A DNA stretch of 64,000 nt from Marvinbryantia formatexigens DSM 14469. GTDB taxonomy: Bacteria > Bacillota > Clostridia > Lachnospirales > Lachnospiraceae. Below, one piece after another: positions 1 to 7,828 of this stretch (positions are counted from its first letter, which is position 1; every line of letters starts with the position of its first letter). Both the position numbers and the translations under genes were made by a program. The notes below the pieces were generated by a model. The model saw only the letters and a program-made list of their open reading frames with translations, did not search any database and was not told where the DNA came from. The DNA is taken from contig NZ_CP102268.1 in the NCBI RefSeq assembly GCF_025148285.1, positions 4,433,501 through 4,497,500 on the forward strand, read 5' to 3'.

Positions 1-921
1 AAACACAAATCCTGTCATCCCATCAATCTCGGTACTGTTAAACCCATTCTCCTTCTGTACTTCGTATTCCTCTTTAAAAGCATCATACACAGCATCCAGC
101 ATAGGTATTGTACGGATGCCTGCTTCGGTTTTCGGTAACGACACTTGAAAAACACTTTTTCTCGTCTTAGCACCTTCCTGTGCATAATATACAACACTAT
201 GGTTAATGCTGATAGTTCTGTTTTCAAAGTCTAAATCTTGCCACCTCAAACCAATAATCTCTCCGATTCTGCCACCTGTTCCAAGAAGAACAGTAAAAAG
301 TGGCGTCCAATGACAAAATATCGGATTATTGGCAGTATAATTCATAAATGCTCTCTGCTGCTCCACCGTTAAAGCGTGTCTGACTCCGTGATTCCGCCCC
401 GGTTTCTTTTTAATCTGCGCCATTACCCCGTCACTGGGATTTGTACGGATAATATCATCTCTAACCGCAAGCTGAAATGTTGGATGTAATACCGTATGTA
501 TTGTTTCAAGCGTGTTAATTTGCAGTTTTTTCTCATTAATCAAATGATAGTAAAAATACAACACATCGGAATACTTAATTTCTGCTATCTTACGTTTTCC
601 AAATTCATCTCTGACAAAATGATTATACATATACTTGTAATTCGTATAGGTAGTCTTTCTTAAATCTGTCTTTGTGGATATGTATCTGTCAAACACAAAA
701 TTCAGATCCGCATTTCCTGCAGCGTACACATCCAAACCGTCCAGTTGATCTTTCAGTAATTGATTTTCTTTTTCCCGCAATGTCCGCAAATCAGTAGCAT
801 AAATGTACTTTCTTCTTCCAAAAGGATCGGTATAGGTATACACATACCGCATATCTTCTGTTCTCTGGCTTTCTCCTTTTCTTAAAGCCCTGCCTTTGTT
901 ATCTTTTCTCGCTTTCGCCAT
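1..921 (-). CDS. int: Tyrosine-type site-specific integrase (Tn916 Int-like), 3' end cut by window edge
   Basis: The reading frame is open for 307 codons from ATG at 921 to the window edge, so the C-terminus with the catalytic tyrosine lies outside. An AAAGGAG ribosome binding site sits 7 bases before the ATG. The N-terminal part has the DNA-binding arm typical of Tn916-like integrases (KGESQRTEDMRYVYTYTD). It is followed by a core-binding SAM-like domain and the start of the catalytic domain, with LLGTGGRIGEIIGLRWQDLDF carrying the first catalytic arginine. It catalyses strand exchange between element and chromosome. With the excisionase and regulators to its right it forms a recombination module. 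Confidence 0.9.
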   Translation of the reverse strand, partial: MAKARKDNKGRALRKGESQRTEDMRYVYTYTDPFGRRKYIYATDLRTLREKENQLLKDQLDGLDVYAAGNADLNFVFDRYISTKTDLRKTTYTNYKYMYNHFVRDEFGKRKIAEIKYSDVLYFYYHLINEKKLQINTLETIHTVLHPTFQLAVRDDIIRTNPSDGVMAQIKKKPGRNHGVRHALTVEQQRAFMNYTANNPIFCHWTPLFTVLLGTGGRIGEIIGLRWQDLDFENRTISINHSVVYYAQEGAKTRKSVFQVSLPKTEAGIRTIPMLDAVYDAFKEEYEVQKENGFNSTEIDGMTGFVF

Positions 922-972
922 CTCTACTCCTTTCTAAGTAAAGGAAAGAGATTTTGTACTTTCTTTCAAGCA

Positions 973-1140
973 TCACGAATTTTGGTATAAAAGTTCTATA
1001 CCTTTCAGTAATGCCTGTGTCATGGTCATGTTATGACTGGCAGCATACTTTATGAATTTTTCGTATTCATCATCTGAAAGCCTGATTGTCACTGACTTCA
1101 ATTTGGGAGAGTCCTTTTTCGGTCTCCCGATTTTTGCCAT
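973..1140 (-). CDS. Small ribbon-helix-helix (CopG/Arc-like) protein, 55 aa
   Basis: A short frame begins with MAKIGRPKKDSPKLKSVTIR and continues LSDDEYEKFIKYAASHNMTM. This is the beta strand plus two helices of a ribbon-helix-helix DNA-binding fold, with a basic N-terminal arm. A GGAGGT site precedes the ATG at 1140. A second ATG four bases upstream is in another frame and reaches a stop after 24 codons, so I reject it. The gene lies between int and xis in the same orientation and is probably co-transcribed. Likely roles are autoregulation of the recombination genes or help in DNA architecture, but the sequence does not decide this. Confidence 0.65.
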   Translation of the reverse strand: MAKIGRPKKDSPKLKSVTIRLSDDEYEKFIKYAASHNMTMTQALLKGIELLYQNS

Positions 1141-1247
1141 TCATATGCACCTCCCGTTCATAACTAAGACTATTATACTTTCCGTCCAACGAAAAGTCAA
1201 GTGTTTTCGTCTTACAAAAATATACTTTTACAAAATCTCTTCATATA

Positions 1248-1436
1248 TTATCCTTTTACATGAAACGTCTCTAAGTATTCCTCAAAAATATCACAATTTA
1301 CTAAAACCAATTTATCCAACTTATAAACTGCATTCGCATCCTTTGCCATCTGCTCAAATTTTCTTTGACACATACTATACAATTCTGCCCCCTCTTTATA
1401 ACGAACAAATCTTTTTTTATTTATTTTTTGTTTCAC
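1248..1436 (-). CDS. xis: Excisionase-like small helix-turn-helix protein (Xis family)
   Basis: This 62-residue basic protein (KRFVRYKEGAELYSMCQRKF, then FEQMAKDANAVYKLDKLVLV) matches the small winged-helix excisionase-like proteins upstream of integrase in Tn916-type elements of Firmicutes. In those elements Xis bends DNA at the element ends to steer integrase toward excision. The start codon is GTG at 1436, with a GAGAGGAT site about 7 bases before it. The order sigma, helix-turn-helix, xis, int is the one seen in Tn916-like elements. No truncation is visible. Confidence 0.75.
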   Translation of the reverse strand: MKQKINKKRFVRYKEGAELYSMCQRKFEQMAKDANAVYKLDKLVLVNCDIFEEYLETFHVKG

Positions 1437-1694
1437 TTCTATATCCTCTCTTTGATTGTTTTGTCAGTTTTCTCCAAATCTCCTGCAGGCGACTGCCGGG
1501 CGCAGCCTCATTGGTATCACACCATCCTCTCGGACCGGAGCAGCTTATCTCCGGAAGTCTCATTATCAGAAAACAGTATCCTCGCGCAAAGTGCCGGACA
1601 CAGGCAGTCATGGCGTATCTGTCACATAGCTCCACTGTTTTCTGCGTCCTGCAGGATAAAATATGAAGTTGTCAAGGTACACCTGCCCTGTTAT

Positions 1695-1730
1695 GAACAG
1701 CAGAAACAGAAAGGGATATTTCTGCTGTTC
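1695..1730. repeat. Perfect 12-bp inverted repeat in the 300-bp gap before xis
   Basis: GAACAGCAGAAA at 1695-1706 is the exact reverse complement of TTTCTGCTGTTC at 1719-1730, with a 12-base loop. There is no T-run on either side, so a plain terminator is unlikely. A leader hairpin or a protein-binding palindrome in the transcript joining the sigma-factor pair to xis is more plausible. The rest of the gap (1437-1738) shows no convincing gene. Confidence 0.5.
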
Positions 1731-1738
1731 AATCCGGG

Positions 1739-1984
1739 CTAAATTTCAAATGCTAAAATCTTAGTGATTAACTTTGTTTCAAGCCGTCTCCGCAATGTTT
1801 CGTCCACACAGTAATGAACCTGTCTGTTTTCGTCATACATCTTTCTGGTAGACAGTACCGCTATGTAACCTTCATAGTGTTTCAGCACTGCATTGATTGC
1901 TCCAATGTCCCCGTTTGAAGCTGCCCTAATTGTCTGGAAAGAAGGCAGATCAAACGCTTCGTCATTTTTACTTTTCCTGCTCAT
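1739..1984 (-). CDS. Helix-turn-helix domain protein of conjugative transposons (HTH_16 type)
   Basis: This 81-residue protein (MSRKSKNDEAFDLPSFQTIR, then AASNGDIGAINAVLKHYEGY) resembles the small HTH_16 proteins that follow the sigma-like gene in Tn916-type elements. It overlaps the sigma gene by 17 bases, implying translational coupling. In Tn916 the equivalent pair drives expression of xis, int and transfer genes. The conserved C-terminal DETLRRRLETKLITKILAFE segment is intact. Function is inferred from family and position. Confidence 0.8.
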   Translation of the reverse strand: MSRKSKNDEAFDLPSFQTIRAASNGDIGAINAVLKHYEGYIAVLSTRKMYDENRQVHYCVDETLRRRLETKLITKILAFEI

Positions 1985-2408
1985 TTTGATATTCCTCCAT
2001 CATTTCTTTCATCAGTTCCAGCGAGCGTCTACGATGCTCATGGACTGTGCTTCGCACAAGATTCATTGCCCTTGCAATCTCCGCATCGCTCATATCCATG
2101 AAATAAGACAGCAGCACTACCTTCTGTTTGCTTTCAGAAAGCGACTGTATTGCCTCCGCAAGTAATGTGTCTTTCACTTCAATGTCATATCCAAGTACCC
2201 GGAAACACTTGTTTTCTACTTTGTACCTGTCCACAGTGAAAATACTGTCCAGTTCCTTCTCCGAAAGCTCCGAAAACAATACTTCATGTTTCTGCAGATA
2301 GGTAATATGCCGATAATAGTCAGCAGCCTCGCCTTTCAGCGCCAGCTTGCATATCCGGTCAAACTGATTCCGAATCGTCAGTTCATCATTGGAAGAAGAT
2401 TTCCCCAT
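1968..2408 (-). CDS. Sigma-70-like factor of Tn916-type element
   Basis: This 146-residue protein has a C-terminal region-4-like helix-turn-helix (SLSESKQKVVLLSYFMDMSD, then AEIARAMNLVRSTVHEHRRR), the feature of the small sigma-like regulators of conjugative transposons. A strong AAGGAGGTG site stands 7 bases before the ATG at 2408. It is the first gene of the leftward regulatory operon and faces an XRE-type gene across about 500 bases, the usual switch layout in Tn916 relatives. Confidence 0.85.
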   Translation of the reverse strand: MGKSSSNDELTIRNQFDRICKLALKGEAADYYRHITYLQKHEVLFSELSEKELDSIFTVDRYKVENKCFRVLGYDIEVKDTLLAEAIQSLSESKQKVVLLSYFMDMSDAEIARAMNLVRSTVHEHRRRSLELMKEMMEEYQNEQEK

Positions 2409-2540
2409 AAGAGTTCACCTCCTTCCCCTTCCACCAGCACATGGATGAAGTTTCTATCTCCCTTTCATCCATAGTCCCGAATGGGTGATGCCCGATGTTC
2501 GGTTCGGGAAGAAAATTTTTTAAAAAATTTTCATATATAT

Positions 2541-2584
2541 AAAATGCGCCCGGACAGGCTAACGAAGCCCATCGGACGCACTTT
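2541..2584 (-). promoter_or_regulatory. Leader hairpin between XRE and sigma genes (possible attenuator)
   Basis: Read on the minus strand, AAAGTGCGTCCGATGGGC and GCCTGTCCGGGCGCATTTT pair through about 16 positions, using G-U wobbles that would not pair in the plus-strand transcript. The 3' arm runs into TTTTATATATAT. This suggests an intrinsic terminator or attenuator for leftward RNA before the sigma gene. Transcriptional attenuation ahead of regulatory genes is known in Tn916. The rest of 2409-2924 holds no gene I can support. Confidence 0.5.
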
Positions 2585-2924
2585 ATAACTGATTCAATTA
2601 TTACCCCTGCTCTGATATAGGTTTTTACCATAGGTACAAGGGTGTTTGACAGAGCGGCAATCATTAAGATTTTTTTAGCTGTATACCTGACAAACGGCAT
2701 AACTGCCGCTCATATTTCTTTCTTAAAACCACTCTGCGCTCCGGCAAAATCCCGGAAACAGAAAAAGAGTATTCAAATAACCCTTTCCGGAATTTTGTTT
2801 TTTTTAATCCGAAAAAGGACTTGAATGCTCTTTCTAGGTTTTAACCCCCATAAAATACTAAGCTCACACCCTTTTCACTTTTCAAATACGGGTTAATACA
2901 CTATATTTATGGAGGTGAATAAAC

Positions 2925-3296
2925 ATGGATATTCCCAAGACACTCTTTGCAACAATGGTAAAAAATGCCCGGATGGATCGGCACTGGACACAGGAAGAAC
3001 TTGCGGAAAAGCTCGGCATATCTCTCACTTATCTGGGAGATTTGGAACGCCACAAAGGTACTCCAAGCCTGCCCTTGTTTTGTAAAGCTATGCGGCTATT
3101 GAATCTTTCCGCAGATGATTACGTCTATCCAAACGGAAACAGCGATAATTCTACATATAAGCAGTTGCTTCGTCTGCTGACGCACTGCAGCGAACATCAA
3201 CTTCAAGTTCTTCTGGCAACAGCCACCGCCCTGCTGCAGCCCGACCCATCAGGAAAAGCATTGAACGGTATTAAATACCCCTTTGCATTAAAATAA
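2925..3296 (+). CDS. XRE-family helix-turn-helix transcriptional regulator
   Basis: This 123-residue protein has an N-terminal Cro/CI helix-turn-helix at residues 8-65 (WTQEELAEKLGISLTYLGDL is the recognition core). It is preceded by a GGAGGTG site 8 bases from the ATG. It is divergent from the sigma/HTH pair, the position of the Tn916 Orf9-type repressor that controls the transfer and recombination module. The last ten codons (NGIKYPFALK) run antisense over the 5' end of another truncated gene, so the native C-terminus may have been replaced at a deletion junction. Confidence 0.85.
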   Translation: MDIPKTLFATMVKNARMDRHWTQEELAEKLGISLTYLGDLERHKGTPSLPLFCKAMRLLNLSADDYVYPNGNSDNSTYKQLLRLLTHCSEHQLQVLLATATALLQPDPSGKALNGIKYPFALK

Positions 3297-3361
3297 TTCA
3301 GCATCTCATTTAAAACAGCCTCCTCATTTTCCTCAAACGATATCAGCAATACCTTTCCCAC
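3203..3361 (-). pseudogene. 5' fragment of an unrecognised gene, antisense to the XRE 3' end
   Basis: A very good AAGGAG site lies 7 bases before a GTG at 3361. The frame begins VGKVLLISFEENEEAVLNEM and continues LNYFNAKGY, which reads like a genuine N-terminus. After about residue 30 the frame overlaps the XRE coding region on the other strand, becomes unconvincing and stops at residue 52. I infer that a deletion joined the start of this gene to the end of the XRE gene. The family is not recognised. Confidence 0.4.
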
Positions 3362-3422
3362 CAAATCACTCCTTTTATTCTTTAAATGCCCTCCTATTTC
3401 TAATATGAAGAATCAATAAATA

Positions 3423-4424
3423 CTATATTACTTCAAAAGCTTTCCATTTTCCTGATTTTTGCCGCCAAATGAAAATAATCGCCCTAATTACCCAATCACA
3501 TACCATTGCAATCGCATTAAATATATTGTGAATCAGCACAAGCCATACTACAAGTTCCTTTGTTTCCTCTTCCAATGAATAAAATTTCAAAAAAAGAGGA
3601 AGCAGTAAAAAAATCAGGATATTCCATATCGTTGAGCTAATCAACGTAATCTTTGTCAGTTTATTAAAATAATAATCAGCACTTTCCGTATCGTGGCTTC
3701 CCATACATTGACCGATTACTGTAATAAATACCGGTCCCATTGATAACCCCGCCAAAGCCGCCAGCGACCAGATACTCTGTGCAACTCCGTTTGCCGCAAT
3801 CTGATAGGTTCCAAAAAGCGCCACAATACTGCTCAAAGCTACCTTAACCAGTTGAAAAATCCCGTTTTCTACGCCGTTCGGTACTGCCACCTTCAAAATA
3901 CATTTCAACAGCCCTCGATTCCAGTGAAAAATCCACTTCCTTCGATAATGTACTTCGTTTTTTCTTTGAAAACATAAGTATGTAATCATTACCGCCGACA
4001 CGATACGGGCAATCAGCGACGGCCATGCTACCCCTGCCACCCCCGCTTTCAAAGCAAAAACTCCTACCATATTTCCAATCACATTTATCGCATTGGAAAT
4101 GAACGATATATACATTGTCGCACTGGTCTTTCCAAGACTTCGATAAACTGCCGCACCGGAATTATATACCGCATGATCCGTCTCCTTTTTTCCAATGTAC
4201 TGGCTAATCACAACTGCCCCTCCGGAAGCAAGCGCAGTAAAAAGATATATGAATATCGTATTAAACTGATTTACCAGAGAAACTCCCGAAACGGCAGCTT
4301 CCCCGGCATAGCTTACCACTAATGTATCCGCAATCCCTACAAGCATAACCAAAAGCTGTTCTAAGAATAATGGCACAATCATTTTTTTCAGATCTTCATT
4401 AGTAAACAGATTGTCCTTTTTCAT
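3423..4424 (-). pseudogene. MATE-family multidrug efflux transporter with two internal in-frame deletions
   Basis: The 333-residue product has unmistakable MATE segments (PLFLEQLLVMLVGIADTLVV near the start, AVPNGVENGIFQLVKVALSS in the second half). MATE pumps are about 450 residues. The text jumps from KKETDHAVYNSGA straight to AVYRSLGKTSATMYISFISN, losing roughly 75 residues around helices 3-4. It jumps again from FNAIAM to VCDWVIRAIIFIWRQKSGKW, losing roughly 55 near the end. Both joins keep the frame and the normal C-terminus. A pump lacking these helices is unlikely to work. The gene overlaps the downstream end of the DUF4405 gene by four bases. Deletion sizes are estimated from family length, not an alignment. 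Confidence 0.75.
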
Positions 4425-5116
4425 TTCTTCATTTCCTTATGTTTATGCTTTGATACAGATAATTCTCGTAATATTTTTGATGCGTAATAAGCGATAAATA
4501 CCCAAAATCCCATCATGGACAAATACTCTGCAAAAATCACAGCCGGACTCTTCATATAATCAAGAAAAGCGAACTCCACTCGAAGAAGCATATAGGATAA
4601 AATATCTGCCTGATAAAAACAAATCGCTCCATAGCCTGAAATCAGAACGGCAATCAGCCGAAGTAACCATATCCGAAACACAGACTTGCTCTCCCCGCAC
4701 ACTTTTCGGAACATACTGACCACCATTCCCCAATGAAATCCCAGATGGAGGCTCATCAATACAAAACCCCAGTAAGAACCTGCAAGATGCAGCACTCTCG
4801 CCAATGCCATCCCCCCGTTAATCGGGAGGAAGGAAAACACATGGCGGGACATTACAATGCCACTGTAACCAAGTACAAGCATTGACACAAGTACGGCAAT
4901 ATTTATCCCCGTCTGAAGGATTCGTAAAAGCGTGTATCTTCCTTTCAGCAAATGTCCATACCACCGTCTGTTCATAAGATTATGCAACAGAAACATCACA
5001 AGCATGCCTGCTCCAATCCATTCATGGAGCGTTTCGCCCGTAACCTGATATGCCATCAGCATAAGAAGGCACACTGTCATCAGAAGATCGACAAGCATCT
5101 TTATTCTTTTCTTCAT
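4421..5116 (-). CDS. DUF4405 membrane protein, cytochrome b561-like four-histidine type
   Basis: This 231-residue protein has about six hydrophobic segments with histidines at membrane positions: H31 (LHEWIGAG), H45 (LLHNLMNRRWYG), H110 (LHLAGSYWG) and H124/H128 (LHLGFHWG). This pattern matches DUF4405 proteins, thought to bind b-type haem like cytochrome b561. The expected job is electron transfer across or within the cytoplasmic membrane. It is adjacent and co-directional with two exported flavodoxins, suggesting it could pass electrons to them; that link is inference. An ATGA-type overlap couples it to the decayed MATE gene. Confidence 0.75.
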   Translation of the reverse strand: MKKRIKMLVDLLMTVCLLMLMAYQVTGETLHEWIGAGMLVMFLLHNLMNRRWYGHLLKGRYTLLRILQTGINIAVLVSMLVLGYSGIVMSRHVFSFLPINGGMALARVLHLAGSYWGFVLMSLHLGFHWGMVVSMFRKVCGESKSVFRIWLLRLIAVLISGYGAICFYQADILSYMLLRVEFAFLDYMKSPAVIFAEYLSMMGFWVFIAYYASKILRELSVSKHKHKEMKK

Positions 5117-5134
5117 AATCGCCTCACCTGTCGC

Positions 5135-5869
5135 TTATTCTGCACTTACCTCTGCCAGTCCAAAGCTATTTACCCATTCTACAATTTCAGCGTGTGAACT
5201 GTCTCCAGACAGCCGTGTTCCCTCAAGCCACTCACCGCCGCTTGTAAGCTGCTCCAGATTTGCAGCACTGGAACCAATGCCGCTTCCACCGGAAGTGCAG
5301 AACGGAACTACCGTCTTTCCGGAAAAATCATAGCTTTCCACAAAGGTACTGACAATTCTCGGAGCTTCTCCCCACCAGATAGGATAACCAAGAAATACAA
5401 CGCGATAGCGCTCCATGTTTTCTACCGAGCCGGAAATTGCAGGACGTGCAGAAGGGTCATTCATCTCAATCGTGCTGCGGCTGTTGTCATTACTATAATC
5501 CAGGTCAGCGTCCGTATAAGGATCTTCCGGTACAATTTCGTAAAGATCGGCCCCTGTCGCATCAGATATTACTTCTGCTACACCTTCCGTTGTATTGGTA
5601 GCGGAAAAATACGCAACTAACACATCGCTGCTTTCTTCCTCTGTTTCATTTTCCGTTTCTTCTGGCACAAATACATCCGTATTGCTTTCCTGCTCCGGCA
5701 TTTCCTCTGATATGGGTTCGTCCGTACTGTTTTCCTGCTCTGACGCTTCTTCTGATATGCTGTTTTCCGTATCCACAGGGCTTGTTTCAGCCGTCTCCTT
5801 ATTACCGGCGCAAGCCATAAGCGATACTGCCATTAAAAGAGTAAGTAAAAGAGCTGCAAATTTTTTCAT
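5135..5869 (-). CDS. Exported flavodoxin-domain lipoprotein
   Basis: This 244-residue protein has a signal peptide ending in a lipobox (SLMAC, C20), then an acidic Ser/Glu/Thr linker to about residue 80 with two similar SEE(M/A)xEQEx(S/N)T units. A flavodoxin-like domain follows (DVLVAYFSATNTTEGVAEVI carrying the FMN-phosphate loop; YRVVFLGYPIWWGEAPRIVS; KTVVPFCTSGGSGIGSS). It should sit on the outer face of the membrane. Such lipoproteins are common in gut Firmicutes, but their partners are not established. A TTACCTCC-complement site precedes the ATG at 5869. It lies in a leftward run with the DUF4405 protein and a second flavodoxin. Confidence 0.85.
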   Translation of the reverse strand: MKKFAALLLTLLMAVSLMACAGNKETAETSPVDTENSISEEASEQENSTDEPISEEMPEQESNTDVFVPEETENETEEESSDVLVAYFSATNTTEGVAEVISDATGADLYEIVPEDPYTDADLDYSNDNSRSTIEMNDPSARPAISGSVENMERYRVVFLGYPIWWGEAPRIVSTFVESYDFSGKTVVPFCTSGGSGIGSSAANLEQLTSGGEWLEGTRLSGDSSHAEIVEWVNSFGLAEVSAE

Positions 5870-5916
5870 GATCTTACCTCCGTTTTTTGATAATTGTTCA
5901 TTATAATTTTAAAATT

Positions 5917-6639
5917 CTAAATACCATTTGAATCCAGCCAGCTTTCCACTGTCATTTCTGCTGTCGGCACATCAGCCGAATTGAGAGCCAGTCCTTCCAG
6001 CAATTCATCCGCATGGCTGGCCTCACGTATCGTGTTATAACTGCTGCCTTCTCCATATCCATCATGAGTACAAAATGGAATTACTGTCTTTCCCGACAAA
6101 TCATACTCATCCAGAAATGATAGCACAGCCTGTGGAACATCCGTTGCCCAAATCGGATAGCCAATAAACACGATATCATATTGTAAAATATCCAGATCAC
6201 TCTCCACCAGCGGCGGCAAATATTCTTCATCCATTTCATTATGGTTTAATTCTCGAAGTTCATCAAAATCCACAGGATATGGCTCCCTTGTCCGAATTAA
6301 ATGCAGATCTCCGCCAACATTTTTCTGAATCATGCGGGCAATGTATTCTGTCGTTCCATATTTTTCTTCATCCACTACAATACTGGCAGAGGTAGTTGCA
6401 TCCACATCCTCCGGATACTCCGTATTGCCCCAGCGTGAAAAATACACAATTAAAATGCCGCTTTCACTTCCTTCGGCAGAATTCGTATCGACATTTTCTG
6501 TTTGTTCCACAGTTGAATCCTCCGTAGATTCCTGTAGCTTCGGTTCCTCTTTTTCACTTTCCTCCGCCAGACTGTTACCACATCCGGTAAAGGAAAAAAT
6601 GAATACCATTGAAAACAGGGCCACTAAAAATTTTTTCAT
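5917..6639 (-). CDS. Second exported flavodoxin-domain lipoprotein
   Basis: I place the start at ATG 6639 (MKKFLVALFSMVFIFSFTGC, lipobox C20) because AAGGAAGG lies 7 bases upstream; longer frames lack a site. The 240-residue product has an acidic linker and then a flavodoxin domain (GILIVYFSRWGNTEYPEDVD, DIVFIGYPIWATDVPQAVLS, KTVIPFCTHDGYGEGSS). The insert between the FMN loop and helix 1 (VDATTSASIV) recurs in the flavodoxin at 16.3-17.4 kb (VDATSSASVL), so those two belong to one subfamily. It probably acts outside the membrane with its neighbours. Confidence 0.85.
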   Translation of the reverse strand: MKKFLVALFSMVFIFSFTGCGNSLAEESEKEEPKLQESTEDSTVEQTENVDTNSAEGSESGILIVYFSRWGNTEYPEDVDATTSASIVVDEEKYGTTEYIARMIQKNVGGDLHLIRTREPYPVDFDELRELNHNEMDEEYLPPLVESDLDILQYDIVFIGYPIWATDVPQAVLSFLDEYDLSGKTVIPFCTHDGYGEGSSYNTIREASHADELLEGLALNSADVPTAEMTVESWLDSNGI

Positions 6640-6756
6640 CGCCAACCTTCCTTTCGTATGTCCTTGCTTACCCGGAATAATATACTGCCCCATCATAATA
6701 TGCCTCCAGATAGCCGTACATAATAATCTTCATCACCGCTGACTTCCATTTGCCTG

Positions 6757-6933
6757 TTACTGTAAAATCCGTATATGTTCTCCCCCATAGGTATGTATTT
6801 CTATTACTGCGTCCTGTACTGAATTTTCTGTCAATTTAACCATAGTATTCTCTGGATTTTCATTTCCGGCATATGTTCTATTGCAGCACAACAATATGAT
6901 AGCCACTGCGTATATAATAAATTTTCTATTCAT
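6757..6933 (-). CDS. Possible small exported protein or lipoprotein remnant, 58 aa
   Basis: A frame from ATG 6933 reads MNRKFIIYAVAIILLCCNRT followed by a short polar tail. This looks like a signal peptide with a Cys-Cys lipobox. The upstream GAGAAG site is weak. After the stop at 6757, other frames still look coding-like up to the next gene, so this may be the 5' end of a decayed lipoprotein gene rather than a complete small protein. It lies between an aldo/keto reductase and a flavodoxin. I do not recognise a family. Confidence 0.35.
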   Translation of the reverse strand: MNRKFIIYAVAIILLCCNRTYAGNENPENTMVKLTENSVQDAVIEIHTYGGEHIRILQ

Positions 6934-6960
6934 TCTTACTTCTCATTTTATATGGCGATG

Positions 6961-7812
6961 CTATTGGGTAAATCGAATCTGAAACAGCCGATATACTTCT
7001 TCTAATTTTCGTACCTCCAGAATATGATTTTTCTCTGCATCCATCTGCTCAATTATTGTCATTTCTTTATCGCTCAGTTGAAAATCACTGATTTTCCAGT
7101 TTTCTCTGATTCTATCTTCATGTATAGATTTCGGAATTGCTATAATTCCATTTTGCCTCATCCACCGAAGAATAACCTGCGCCGGACTTTTGTCATATAT
7201 TCTGCCAATTTCATGCAGAATACTGTTTGTAAAAATTCCGTTCAGTCCCTCTGCAAATGGCGCCCATGCCATAGCCTTCACATTATAACGGTCCATGATT
7301 TCCCGCAACTTTTTCTGCTGGCAAAACGGATGGAGTTCAATCTGATTTACCGCTGGTACGATCTGATTATTTAAAATCAGATCCACCAGCCTGTCCTCTT
7401 CAAAATTGCAGACGCCGATTGCTCTTATTTTCCCATCACTGTACAATTCCTCCATTGCCCGCCAGCTTCCATAATAATCTCCGTATGGCATATGAATCAA
7501 ATATAAATCCAGGTAATCCGTCTGGAGATTTTCCAGTGTCTTAGCGAAAGACTTTTTCGTTTTTTCATACCCGGTGTCCTGAATCCAGACTTTCGATGTG
7601 ATAAATATTTCGCTCCGCTTAATGCCGCTTTTCCGGACAGCCTCTCCAACTGCTTTTTCATTTCCATAGCAGGCTGCGGTATCAATTAAACGGTATCCCG
7701 TTTTTAACGCACACCGTACACTATTTTCGCACTCGTCCAAATCTGTAATCTGGAAAACCCCAAATCCCAACTGTGGCATTTCTACCTTATTATTTAGCTG
7801 AATTGTCTCCAA
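6961..7812 (-). CDS. Aldo/keto reductase (AKR5-type, cytoplasmic)
   Basis: This 283-residue single-domain (beta/alpha)8 reductase starts METIQLNNKVEMPQLGFGVF. The catalytic tetrad is visible: D and Y in GYRLIDTAACYGNEKAVGEA, K in EIFITSKVW, and H in DLYLIHMPYG. The C-terminal IPKSIHEDRIRENWKISDFQ binds the NADPH phosphate. It reduces aldehydes or ketones with NAD(P)H; the substrate is unknown. It is the last gene of the leftward run that begins with the beta-glucoside PTS genes, 16 bases after the C39 peptidase gene. Confidence 0.9.
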   Translation of the reverse strand: METIQLNNKVEMPQLGFGVFQITDLDECENSVRCALKTGYRLIDTAACYGNEKAVGEAVRKSGIKRSEIFITSKVWIQDTGYEKTKKSFAKTLENLQTDYLDLYLIHMPYGDYYGSWRAMEELYSDGKIRAIGVCNFEEDRLVDLILNNQIVPAVNQIELHPFCQQKKLREIMDRYNVKAMAWAPFAEGLNGIFTNSILHEIGRIYDKSPAQVILRWMRQNGIIAIPKSIHEDRIRENWKISDFQLSDKEMTIIEQMDAEKNHILEVRKLEEVYRLFQIRFTQ

Positions 7813-7828
7813 CTGACTTCCCTTCTTT

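Noticed and set aside
1052-1742. Long plus-strand frames (204 and 125 codons) opposite xis
   Set aside because: They lie antisense to xis, lack ribosome binding sites and have compositions typical of reversed coding DNA.
2386-2824. Frames of 104 and 60 codons in the sigma/XRE intergenic region
   Set aside because: No sites or recognisable sequence; the region has hairpin structure and divergent promoters instead.
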